From DASQVO01 sp035640715 (GTDB lineage Bacteria; Actinomycetota; Actinomycetes; Streptosporangiales; Streptosporangiaceae), in assembly GCA_035640715.1 (NCBI GenBank), contig DASQVO010000132.1:1-19971 (forward strand): a stretch of 19,971 nt of DNA. The letters run 5' to 3'. The notes beneath the pieces are model-generated. The model was not told where the DNA came from. It did no database searches and was given only the letters and a program-made list of their open reading frames with translations. A program made the translations under genes and the position numbers. Shown here one piece after another: positions 1 to 5,929 of the stretch (the stretch's first letter is position 1; every line of letters begins with the position of its first letter).

Positions 1-1
1 G

Positions 2-250
2 CCGGCTACCGCCGAACGCCCGCCGGCTGCCACCGCCAGCACCCCCGGGCCGACCGCGAGCGGAGCCGAAGCGACTGCCGCCACCCCCGGCGATCCAGGT
101 CAGGTACCCGCGAAACCCGAGCAAGCCGTCTCCGGGCAAGCCGCGGCAGCCGAAGACCCGGCGTCCGCGGAGAAGAACCCGCCCAAGGCCGCGGCGCCAC
201 CCATCCGTTTTGAGCGAGTCCGCAGCACGCCTACTCCGCCGCGCGATTGA
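2..250 (+). CDS. C-terminal end of an unidentified Pro/Ala-rich protein (5' truncated by the window edge)
   Basis: One frame on the plus strand stays open from the window edge to a TGA at 248-250, giving 82 residues. They are rich in Ala, Pro, Thr and Glu (for example TASTPGPTASGAEATAATPG) and finish with a more basic stretch, PPIRFERVRSTPTPPRD. This looks like a disordered linker or tail, not a folded domain, so the protein cannot be named. It runs convergently to ispF, whose stop lies 100 bases away. In Mycobacterium and Streptomyces, as I recall, cysS lies beyond ispF on the same strand, so this opposite-strand gene marks a local change of gene order. The antisense frame is also open but reads as arginine-rich nonsense, which supports the plus strand. 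Confidence 0.5.
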   Translation, partial: PATAERPPAATASTPGPTASGAEATAATPGDPGQVPAKPEQAVSGQAAAAEDPASAEKNPPKAAAPPIRFERVRSTPTPPRD

Positions 251-291
251 CCGGCGAGACGCCGGCCCTCAGGTACAGCCGTCAGGGCATC

Positions 292-326
292 ATGCCGAGA
301 CGGGTGTCACCTCTCTCGTTCGGCAT
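292..326. terminator. weak inverted repeat between convergent genes
   Basis: ATGCCGA (292-298) and TCGGCAT (320-326) are perfect inverted 7-mers with a 21-base loop. The loop itself contains GGTGTCACC, which is self-complementary. The position between two convergent stop codons suits a shared terminator, but there is no T-run and the stem is short. Confidence 0.3.
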
Positions 327-349
327 CGGTCTCTTGTGAAACCGCCGGC

Positions 350-865
350 TCACCGGCCAGCACGCTGATCCGGGATCACCAGCGCGGTGGCGATCGCCGC
401 GATTCCCTCGCCGCGCCCGGTCAGCCCCAGCCCGTCAGTGGTGGTGGCGGATACGTTGACGGGCGCGCCGGAAAGTGCCTCGGACAGCACCTTCCCGGCC
501 TCGGCGCGCCGGAGCGCGAGCTTGGGCCTGTTGCCGATCACCTGGACGGCTACGTTGCCGATGGCGAATCCCGCGTCACCGACCAGCCGGACCGTCTCCC
601 GGATCAGCGTCAGGCCCGGCGCCCCCGCCCACTGCGGTCGCGCCGTACCGAAATGCTCACCGAGATCTCCGATCCCTGCGGCTGACAGCAGGGCGTCACA
701 CACCGCATGTGCCGCGACATCTCCATCCGAATGACCGGCAAGGCCCTGCTCCCCCGGCCACATCAGGCCGGCCAGGTACAGTACCCGGCCCTGCCCGAAA
801 GGGTGAACGTCGGTCCCGACGCCCACCCTGGGCAACGCGTGCCACACGGCTGATTCAGCAGACAT
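350..865 (-). CDS. ispF: 2-C-methyl-D-erythritol 2,4-cyclodiphosphate synthase
   Basis: This cytosolic enzyme of the MEP isoprenoid pathway cyclises CDP-methylerythritol 2-phosphate to the 2,4-cyclodiphosphate with release of CMP. The 171-residue protein is a normal family length. The divalent-metal ligands are visible as D19 and H21 in GVGTDVHPF and H53 in AGHSDGDVAAH; the 32-residue spacing between H21 and H53 equals that between H10 and H42 of the E. coli enzyme. The C-terminal signature ATTTDGLGLTGRGEGIAA is intact. The ATG at 863-865 was chosen because the family fold starts about ten residues later; its ribosome site is weak. The gene lies 95 bases downstream of carD on the same strand and is probably co-transcribed with it. 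The ispD gene that normally sits between or beside them is absent here. Confidence 0.95.
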   Translation of the reverse strand: MSAESAVWHALPRVGVGTDVHPFGQGRVLYLAGLMWPGEQGLAGHSDGDVAAHAVCDALLSAAGIGDLGEHFGTARPQWAGAPGLTLIRETVRLVGDAGFAIGNVAVQVIGNRPKLALRRAEAGKVLSEALSGAPVNVSATTTDGLGLTGRGEGIAAIATALVIPDQRAGR

Positions 866-884
866 CAGCTCTGCCAGTCCAGAT

Positions 885-916
885 GCCGGGCCGGTCCAAG
901 GCGGAACTAGCCCGGC
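885..916. other. hairpin in the carD-ispF spacer
   Basis: GCCGGGC (885-891) and GCCCGGC (910-916) are perfect inverted 7-mers with an 18-base loop. Flanking TGCCA and TGGCA could lengthen the stem across a bulge. It could act as a weak terminator or processing site between carD and ispF. The 95-base spacer contains no open frame that resembles IspD. Confidence 0.3.
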
Positions 917-960
917 TGGCAGGCCATGCGAGCACTATCGCCACGAAGGCGCCCAGTGTC

Positions 961-1467
961 CTAGGACGGCACCCGCTGCGGCGGTCCGGAGGTGAGAATC
1001 TCGTCGAGGAGCGCTTCGGCCTTGTCCTCGTTTGTCTTCTCGGCCAGAGCGAGCTCGCTCACGAGAATCTGCCGCGCCTTGGCAAGCATGCGCTTTTCGC
1101 CGGCGGACAGCCCGCGCTCCTTGTCCCTCCTCCACAAGTCCCTGACGACCTCGGCCACCTTGTTCACATCGCCCGAGGCGAGCTTCTCAAGGTTTGCCTT
1201 GTAACGCCGCGACCAGTTGGTCGGCTCCTCGGTGTGCGGGGCCCGCAGGACCTCGAGCACCCTCTCAAGACCCTCCTGGCCGACGACATCCCGAACGCCC
1301 ACAAGTTCCGTATTATCCGCGGGAACGCGTACGGTCAGGTCACCCTTGTCGACCTTTAGGACCAGATAGGTCTTGTCCTCGCCCTTGATCACGCGAGTCT
1401 CGACCGCTTCGATGCGAGCAGCCCCATGATGGGGGTAGACGACGGTATCGCCGACCTTGAAAGACAT
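961..1467 (-). CDS. carD: CarD family RNA polymerase-binding transcription regulator
   Basis: CarD binds the RNA polymerase beta subunit and stabilises the open promoter complex, acting on stable RNA and many housekeeping promoters. The 168-residue protein begins MSFKVGDTVVYPHHGAARIE, the polymerase-interacting (TRCF-like) domain at about residues 1-55, followed by the helical DNA-binding domain. R25, the polymerase contact, and W85 in EEPTNWSRRYKANLEKL, the wedge residue at the upstream edge of the transcription bubble, sit at the same numbers as in M. tuberculosis CarD as I recall it. A good ribosome site (GGAAGGGG, complement of 1478-1485) precedes the ATG. It is the first gene of a carD-ispF minus-strand unit and is divergent from the 1948 membrane protein gene across a long gap. 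Confidence 0.97.
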   Translation of the reverse strand: MSFKVGDTVVYPHHGAARIEAVETRVIKGEDKTYLVLKVDKGDLTVRVPADNTELVGVRDVVGQEGLERVLEVLRAPHTEEPTNWSRRYKANLEKLASGDVNKVAEVVRDLWRRDKERGLSAGEKRMLAKARQILVSELALAEKTNEDKAEALLDEILTSGPPQRVPS

Positions 1468-1495
1468 GTGGCAAGTACCCCTTCCGCTGAAGGCT

Positions 1496-1525
1496 ATCTT
1501 ACCACGATGTCAGCAGCCTATTGAA
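1496..1525 (-). promoter_or_regulatory. candidate carD promoter
   Basis: On the minus strand, TTCAAT (1520-1525) and TAAGAT (1496-1501) are separated by 18 bases, roughly matching sigma-70-type -35 and -10 boxes. Transcription would start about 20 bases upstream of the carD start codon, leaving room for its GGAAGGGG ribosome site. The match was made by eye only. Confidence 0.3.
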
Positions 1526-1674
1526 TGACCTTTACCTCATAAGGCCAGGTCACTAAGGTAATTCCAGCGTACCTGCATTGCCTCCGGTGCGCCGGCCGGG
1601 ACGGCTGGGCAGCCGGTACGCCCACGTTAGCCACGTGTCATGACCTGGCAGCGGGCAGTGCCCGGAGCGTCCGC

Positions 1675-1812
1675 ATGAGCGAGTTGGAGGGGCGCGGCGC
1701 CGCCTGGACTGAGGAGACACCCATGAGCGAGCCGCAGGAGCGCCGTGCCGCCTGGACTGAGGAGCGAGAGACGAGCGACGAGGGAAGGCGGCACGTCCAG
1801 GCGCCCCGGAGG
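1675..1812 (+). repeat. 48-bp tandem repeat, two good copies plus one degenerate copy
   Basis: The segment 1675-1716 recurs at 1723-1764 (about 36 of 42 bases identical, period 48). Both copies start ATGAGCGAG and end GCCGCCTGGACTGAGGAG. A third, much weaker copy can be placed in the same register at 1771-1812 (acgagcgacgag onward). The period is a multiple of three, so a plus-strand reading gives a 16-residue repeat (MSELEGRGAAWTEETP, then MSEPQERRAAWTEERE). Because only silent or neutral change is expected in either case, two copies cannot decide between a coding and a non-coding repeat. Confidence 0.75.
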
Positions 1813-1848
1813 CGAGCGGGAGACACCGTCGGCGGATGGCCCTCATGA
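1675..1848 (+). CDS. possible 57-residue repeat-encoded small protein
   Basis: The frame opens at ATG 1675 and closes at TGA 1846-1848. It reads two 16-residue repeats (each with AAWTEE near its end) and a basic tail with RRHVQAPRRRAG. Each ATG is preceded by GGAG about eight bases upstream, and the one before the second ATG (CTGAGGAGACACCCATG) is a good ribosome site that is part of the repeat. I recognise no family. The region could equally be a non-coding intergenic repeat, since the antisense strand is also open. It lies between carD and the 1948 gene. Confidence 0.2.
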   Translation: MSELEGRGAAWTEETPMSEPQERRAAWTEERETSDEGRRHVQAPRRRAGDTVGGWPS

Positions 1849-1905
1849 CGGCCGCACATAGGAGGGCAAATCACGGCGCGCGTGGCTGCACGGCTGATCT
1901 GGGCA

Positions 1906-1911
1906 CATACT
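1906..1911 (+). promoter_or_regulatory. candidate -10 box for the 1948 gene
   Basis: CATACT lies 36 bases before the GTG start, leaving a short leader that contains the GGAGAGG ribosome site (1936-1942). No convincing -35 box is present at 17-18 bases upstream. The same hexamer appears as a likely -10 in front of the XRE gene and of the gene at 15424-16200. Confidence 0.3.
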
Positions 1912-1947
1912 AGAAGTGAGGCGGCAACCCACGCCGGAGAGGTGCCC

Positions 1948-2724
1948 GTGAACCCTGGCGGAGAACCCGGGCAGGACGACAGCGGCCTGCCCCCGGTCGA
2001 TATCGAGATCCCGGATGACGCGCGGGAGCTCGACCGTGACGTGCTCGCATACCGCCGCGAGCTACGCGCGCAGCGCCGCCGGGCGCGATTCAACCGGCTG
2101 CTCGGCCCGCTGCGCGGGCGTGGTGCGATCCTGCCACTGATCGCGAGCTGCATGGCCCTGTCAATGCTGGCGGGCGCGCTGCTGTCGGTGTTCACCATCA
2201 GCCCTGCGTCCGCCCCCGAGGTGGCACCTTCCGCGCCGCCAGTGCCGGGCTCGGTGCCGCCGGCCGCCGGCGGCACCGACAGTGGCCTGCTGCCCCAGGG
2301 AACGGTTCTGGTCAACGGGAAAGCCACGCCGCTGCGGGGACTGGTCAGGGCGGTCCTGGCTCTCGTTCCGCGCCGCTGTGACTGCGATACCGCGCTGCGG
2401 CAGCTCACCGCCCAGGCGGCACGCGCCGGTGCCAGGGTGTTCTTTGTCGGGACCAGTGCCGCTATGGTGGATGTGACGCGGCTGGCCCGCACGGATGGCA
2501 AGGGGACGGCGGTAGCCGTCAACGACACCAGGGATGTGCTCCGCACGGCCTACCAGCCGACGGGCCTGACGATCGTCCTGGTGCGCGCGGATACGTCCAC
2601 CACGGTCCGGCGGAACCTCACCCCCGGCTTCCAGCTCGAGGCGGAGCTTCGGGCGCTGAGCAGTCCCGGTCCCGGCGCCGCCTCGCGGGGGCCGCTTGTG
2701 CCAGCGGCACCGGGCACCACCTGA
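1948..2724 (+). CDS. one-pass membrane protein with a possible thioredoxin-like extracytoplasmic domain
   Basis: I chose the GTG at 1948 because GGAGAGG stands five bases upstream, giving 258 residues. The order is an acidic N-terminal segment (1-30), an Arg-rich cytoplasmic stretch (35-57), one membrane helix (about 60-84, AILPLIASCMALSMLAGALL), a Pro/Ala linker (85-118), and an outer domain (119-240). The outer domain has CDC at 144-146 followed by a helix, a strand ARVFFVGT, then AYQPTGLTIVLVRAD, in the order expected of a thioredoxin or peroxiredoxin fold with a proline before the last strands. This fold is my inference. The usual CxxC is replaced by C-x-C, so redox activity is uncertain. 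It could instead be a conserved membrane protein without enzymatic function. It lies between carD and the LpqE-like lipoprotein gene, on the same strand as the latter. Confidence 0.7.
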   Translation: MNPGGEPGQDDSGLPPVDIEIPDDARELDRDVLAYRRELRAQRRRARFNRLLGPLRGRGAILPLIASCMALSMLAGALLSVFTISPASAPEVAPSAPPVPGSVPPAAGGTDSGLLPQGTVLVNGKATPLRGLVRAVLALVPRRCDCDTALRQLTAQAARAGARVFFVGTSAAMVDVTRLARTDGKGTAVAVNDTRDVLRTAYQPTGLTIVLVRADTSTTVRRNLTPGFQLEAELRALSSPGPGAASRGPLVPAAPGTT

Positions 2725-2829
2725 CGCCGGCGGAGGGCCGGCGGACGGCCGTGTTCCGGGGATCGCTACGATTTCCGACGTCAGCCCGCTCAGTGAGCGA
2801 TAAACGCCGTCAGGGTTATCCGCCGGCCG

Positions 2830-2901
2830 GCTAGCGAGCGCAAGCCTCGGGCCTGCGCGAACGGCCGGTGCAGGTGGCGGCGGCAGCGACCGCAGTGGGC
2901 C
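2830..2901 (+). repeat. dispersed intergenic repeat, copy A
   Basis: It begins GCTAGCGA (2830-2837) and contains a 16-base core, GGCCGGTGCAGGTGGC (2863-2878). Both blocks, in the same order and with nearly the same spacing (33 versus 32 bases), recur on the opposite strand at 16333-16403. Similarity continues for about 20 bases past the core (roughly 31 of 39 bases identical from the start of the core). It sits upstream of the LpqE-like gene. Confidence 0.6.
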
Positions 2902-2974
2902 CCCCGAAGAAACCCCCTGAAGAATGCGAACTTTGAATAAGACCCAGTGTCCCGAGCCTGAGGAGGCCCGCGCC

Positions 2975-3628
2975 GTGATCCGCAGCAGCCACGGCAGCAA
3001 ACTGCTGCGCCGTCTTCTGGTCGGCGCCATTGCCGTGCTGGTCCCCGTGCTGGCCGGGTGCGAGGCCGGCAATAACGCCCCCACGCTGCAGTTTCATCAG
3101 GCGGCGAACGGCGCCTACGGCACGGTGGGCCCGATCAGCGTCATCAACGCGTTCGTCCTCGGGCCCGCGCCAAACGCCCCGCTGCCCGCCGGCAGCTCGG
3201 CCAGCTTCTTCCTTGGCCTGTACAACGGTGGCAGCCAGGCTGACAAGCTCGTCTCGGTCAGCGCACCCGGCAGCGCGGCATCCGTCCAGATCTCCGGCGG
3301 GCCGATCGCGCTGCCCGCGCAGCAGGCCACCTACCTGACGGGCCCGGCGCCGAAACTGGTCCTGGCAGGGCTTACCCGGCCGCTGTCCGGCGGCCAGACC
3401 ATCAACGTGGTCCTGACCTTCCAGAACGCGGGATCGGTGACACTTACGGTCCCGGTGGAACCGCGGTCCAATTACTACGCGACCTACTCGCCGCCGGCGG
3501 CAGCAGCAGCCGGGGCGGTCACCAGCTCGCCGAGCACGGGAGCTTCCGCCACGCCGTCAACCGTGAAGCCATCGGCGTCCGCAGGCCCCTCCGCGTCTGC
3601 CTCGCCGCACCCGTCGGCCACGAAGTAG
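2975..3628 (+). CDS. LpqE-like lipoprotein
   Basis: The GTG at 2975 is preceded by GAGGAGG (2960-2966) with eight bases of spacing; an upstream ATG at 2924 has no comparable site. The 217-residue product starts with a lipoprotein signal: basic KLLRRLLVG, a hydrophobic core, then the lipobox LAGC with C29 as the lipidated residue. The body (about 35-165) is an immunoglobulin-like or PCu(A)C-like beta domain with INAFVLGPAPNAPLPAGSSA and FFLGLYNGGSQADKLVSVSA. The Met/His copper ligands of true PCu(A)C proteins are not seen. The tail is a Ser/Pro/Ala-rich region. In M. tuberculosis lpqE lies divergently beside carD, which agrees with the position here. It is anchored to the outer face of the membrane; its function is unknown. 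Confidence 0.8.
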   Translation: MIRSSHGSKLLRRLLVGAIAVLVPVLAGCEAGNNAPTLQFHQAANGAYGTVGPISVINAFVLGPAPNAPLPAGSSASFFLGLYNGGSQADKLVSVSAPGSAASVQISGGPIALPAQQATYLTGPAPKLVLAGLTRPLSGGQTINVVLTFQNAGSVTLTVPVEPRSNYYATYSPPAAAAAGAVTSSPSTGASATPSTVKPSASAGPSASASPHPSATK

Positions 3629-3631
3629 CAG

Positions 3632-3676
3632 GCCCGGCAGCGGCCGGGCGTGGCGTAGCGCGGTACCCGGACCGCG
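3632..3676. terminator. double hairpin between convergent lipoprotein and phoP genes
   Basis: Two consecutive perfect hairpins follow the lipoprotein stop: GCCCGG-CAGCGG-CCGGGC (3632-3649) and CGCGGT-ACCCGG-ACCGCG (3659-3676). Both have six-base stems and six-base loops. No T-run follows, as is usual in high-GC actinobacteria. They could end transcription from both sides. Confidence 0.5.
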
Positions 3677-3730
3677 GTGCGGCTGCCCGCTGGTGCCCAG
3701 CAGGCGGCGGTTGCTGGCCGACGGCGGTTA

Positions 3731-4417
3731 CTAGGCAGCCGAATCGAACTTGTAGCCGAGCCCGCGGACCGTCACGATGTGCCGGGGATTCGCGGGATCG
3801 ACCTCGATCTTGGCCCGCAGCCGCTTGATGTGCACATCAAGGGTCTTGGTGTCCCCGACATAGTCGGCGCCCCACACCCGGTCGATGAGCTGCATCCGGG
3901 TCAAGACCCTGTCCGCGTTCCGCAGCAGGACCTGGAGCAGCTCGAATTCCTTGAGCGGCAGCTGGACCTGGGTCCCGCGCACGGTAACCACGTGCCGGTC
4001 CACATCCATCCGGACCGGGCCTGCCTCCATCGCCGACACCATGATCTCGTCCGGCTCTCCCCGGCGCCGCAGCACCGCCCGCATCCGGGCGACAAGCTCC
4101 CGTGACGAGAACGGCTTGGTCACGTAGTCGTCCGCGCCGAGCTCCAGCCCGACCACCTTGTCGATCTCACTGTCCTTGGCGGTCAGCATGATGACGGGAA
4201 CGTTTGACCGCGAACGCAGCGCCCGGCACACCTCACTGCCCGGCAGGCCGGGAAGCATGAGGTCCAGCAGCACCAGGTCCGCGCCGGTGCGGTCGAAGGT
4301 GCTGAGCGCATCCGGGCCGGTGGAGCAGACCGCGACCTCGAAACCTTCCTTCCGCAGCAGGTAGGAGATCGCGTCGCTGAATGATTCCTCGTCCTCGACC
4401 ACGAGCACTCGTGTCAC
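3731..4417 (-). CDS. phoP: PhoP/RegX3-type phosphate response regulator
   Basis: This OmpR-family regulator is phosphorylated by the partner kinase and binds PHO boxes upstream of phosphate-starvation genes. From the GTG at 4415-4417 it has 228 residues: GGGAGG lies seven bases upstream, and the protein then starts TRVLVVEDEESFSDA as in Streptomyces PhoP. An upstream ATG would overlap the kinase gene. The receiver domain (1-120) has the acidic pocket E8/D9, phosphoacceptor D52 in LVLLDLMLPG, T79, Y98 and K101. The winged-helix domain (about 130-228) ends with the recognition helix and wing region VGDTKTLDVHIKRLRAKIE and VRGLGYKF. It follows phoR by 43 bases on the same strand and is surely co-transcribed. 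Mycobacterial nomenclature would be RegX3. Confidence 0.95.
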   Translation of the reverse strand: MTRVLVVEDEESFSDAISYLLRKEGFEVAVCSTGPDALSTFDRTGADLVLLDLMLPGLPGSEVCRALRSRSNVPVIMLTAKDSEIDKVVGLELGADDYVTKPFSSRELVARMRAVLRRRGEPDEIMVSAMEAGPVRMDVDRHVVTVRGTQVQLPLKEFELLQVLLRNADRVLTRMQLIDRVWGADYVGDTKTLDVHIKRLRAKIEVDPANPRHIVTVRGLGYKFDSAA

Positions 4418-4460
4418 TTGGGTGCCTCCCGACGGACTCTTGCGCGAGGACCGGCGCGCG

Positions 4461-5561
4461 CTAGTCAGAATCTGAGCTGGCATGTGTACTCCGCAATGGC
4501 AGCGAAAGGGTGAACGTGGAGCCGGCGCCCTCCACGCTCTGGACCGTCACGGTTCCGCCATGGGCCGCCGTCACGTGCTTGACGATTGCAAGCCCGAGTC
4601 CGGTGCCGCCGGTGGCGCGTGACCGGGCCGGGTCGACGCGGTAGAAGCGCTCGAAAATTCGCTCGAGGTCACGCTCGGGAATCCCGATTCCCTGGTCTGC
4701 CACGCTGATATCCACGCGGTCGTCCACCCGGCGGGTCGTGACCACTACCCGGGTCCGCTCCGGGCTGTAGGCGACGGCGTTCTCCAGCAGGTTGCGGATT
4801 GCGGTGACAAGAAGGTCCTCGTCACCGCGTACTTCCAGCCCGCGATCGCCAATGTCGGCGAGGGCGATGCCGCGGGCGTTGGCCTTCATGCGGCAACGGT
4901 CCAGCGCTTCGGCGACCACCGCGTCCACGGACACCGGAACCGGATCATGTACAGGCTCTGCGGCCTGGATCCTCGACAGCATGATGATGTCCTGGACCAG
5001 GTTCGTCAGCCTGGATGCCTCCTGCCGCATCCGGCCGGCAAACCTGCGCACCGCCTCAGGATCATCGGCGGCGTCCTCCACCGTCTCTGCGAGCAGGGCC
5101 AGGGCGCCAACCGGTGTCTTCAGCTCATGGCTGATGTTGGCGGTGAAGTCCCTTCGCACCTCCTCGACCCTGCGGCTCTCCGTCTGGTCCTCGGCCAGCA
5201 CCAGCACCAGCCCCTCGCCGCCGGCATCCCCGCTGAGCGGCGCTACCCGGACGGCGAAGCTGATCATCCGGCCGCCGATACCGGACGCCGACACCTCGAA
5301 CTCGCCCTCGCGGATCTCGCCGTCCCTGCGCACCTGGCGGGCGAGTGCGAGCAGCTCGCTGACCATGAGGCGGTCCCCCTTCACCAGCCCGAATGAGCGC
5401 GCCGCGGTGCTGGCACGCAACACGCGGTCGTCGCTGTCGAGGACCACGGCGGAGGAGGAGAGCACGGAGAGGACAGAAGCCACGCCTGGCGGAAGGCGCG
5501 TCGCCTGGTGTGCCGGCTGTTCACGCCATTCCTGGGGAACCACCCGCGTGTCTACCGGCAT
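4461..5561 (-). CDS. phoR: PhoR/SenX3-type sensor histidine kinase without membrane segments
   Basis: The kinase phosphorylates PhoP on phosphate limitation. I prefer the ATG at 5559-5561 (366 residues); a GTG at 5609 would add 16 residues. The order is a short polar N-terminus, a PAS-like domain (about 25-135, from LPPGVASVLSVL), the DHp helix with phosphoacceptor H145 in FTANISHELKTPVGAL, and the ATPase domain with the N box NLLENAVAYSP (N261), DQGIGIP and GTGLGLAIV. SenX3 and Streptomyces PhoR carry two N-terminal membrane helices before the PAS domain. None is encoded here: the frame is closed by TGA at 5670-5672, and the residues up to that stop are polar. The kinase should therefore be cytoplasmic or rely on a partner. 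The gene order gpmA, kinase, regulator matches the mycobacterial gpm1-senX3-regX3 locus. Confidence 0.92.
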   Translation of the reverse strand: MPVDTRVVPQEWREQPAHQATRLPPGVASVLSVLSSSAVVLDSDDRVLRASTAARSFGLVKGDRLMVSELLALARQVRRDGEIREGEFEVSASGIGGRMISFAVRVAPLSGDAGGEGLVLVLAEDQTESRRVEEVRRDFTANISHELKTPVGALALLAETVEDAADDPEAVRRFAGRMRQEASRLTNLVQDIIMLSRIQAAEPVHDPVPVSVDAVVAEALDRCRMKANARGIALADIGDRGLEVRGDEDLLVTAIRNLLENAVAYSPERTRVVVTTRRVDDRVDISVADQGIGIPERDLERIFERFYRVDPARSRATGGTGLGLAIVKHVTAAHGGTVTVQSVEGAGSTFTLSLPLRSTHASSDSD

Positions 5562-5704
5562 CGCTGCCCCGGAATTGGCTGACCGCCGCCTGTGGGGGCA
5601 GGCGGCCACGCATCGGAACAGGTCAGGCCCACGGTGCTGATCGTAAACCGCATCATCCCGGACGCCACCTCAGGGGGTACGTGACGTGAAACTATTACCC
5701 TATT

Positions 5705-5722
5705 GTTCACTGCGTGTCCAAG
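5705..5722 (+). promoter_or_regulatory. possible PHO box upstream of phoR
   Basis: GTTCACT (5705-5711) matches six of seven positions of the Streptomyces PHO-box half-site GTTCACC. Eleven bases further on, GTCCAAG (5716-5722) matches four of seven. The 11-base period is that of PhoP direct-repeat units. The surrounding 5690-5755 stretch is unusually A+T rich for this window, as expected for a promoter region. TGTCC/GGACA (5715-5731) also forms a small inverted repeat there. Confidence 0.3.
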
Positions 5723-5875
5723 ATTCGGACATATACGATTTATCCCCTGCACGCTTGGCCGCCACCTTAGTGAGGGGCGATCCTTACAGTCCAGCCACCG
5801 GAGCGCCGCCGCGTCGACAGCTCCCCGGCCCTGCGCCCGGCGCGGCCCGCGCGCCTCCCGACGTGCCTGGCACGC

Positions 5876-5887
5876 ATGACCGGTCAT
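5876..5887. promoter_or_regulatory. perfect 12-base palindrome
   Basis: ATGACCGGTCAT is fully self-complementary and lies about 45 bases downstream of the gpmA stop. It could be an operator half-pair or chance; no adjacent start codon uses it. Confidence 0.2.
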
Positions 5888-5929
5888 CACCCTGCGTCCC
5901 GCCTCCGCTCCGTCATGTGCCCGCTGCTC

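Larger units (their letters stand above)
1468..1947. other. 480-base gap between carD and the divergent membrane protein gene
   Basis: This gap holds the candidate carD promoter (1496-1525), the 48-bp tandem repeat with its possible small reading frame (1675-1848), and the candidate promoter of the 1948 gene (CATACT at 1906-1911). The segment 1530-1670 shows no further structure that I can support. Confidence 0.6.
5562..5929. other. 368-base gap between phoR and gpmA
   Basis: This gap holds the phoR upstream region with an A+T-rich stretch and a possible PHO box (5690-5755), and a perfect 12-base palindrome (5876-5887). A plus-strand frame opening at GTG 5686 uses rare TTA and ATA codons and has no PhoU features, so I do not call a gene. 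There is no phoU here, unlike the Streptomyces phoU/phoR-phoP locus. Confidence 0.6.

Noticed and set aside
2161..3084. Minus-strand open frame of 307 codons opposite the 1948 and lipoprotein genes
   Set aside because: The plus-strand genes have ribosome sites, a membrane helix and a lipobox; this frame is Arg/Pro-rich and resembles no family.
3478..3620. GC-rich repetitive stretch at the end of the lipoprotein gene
   Set aside because: It encodes the Ser/Pro/Ala-rich tail of the lipoprotein and needs no separate explanation.
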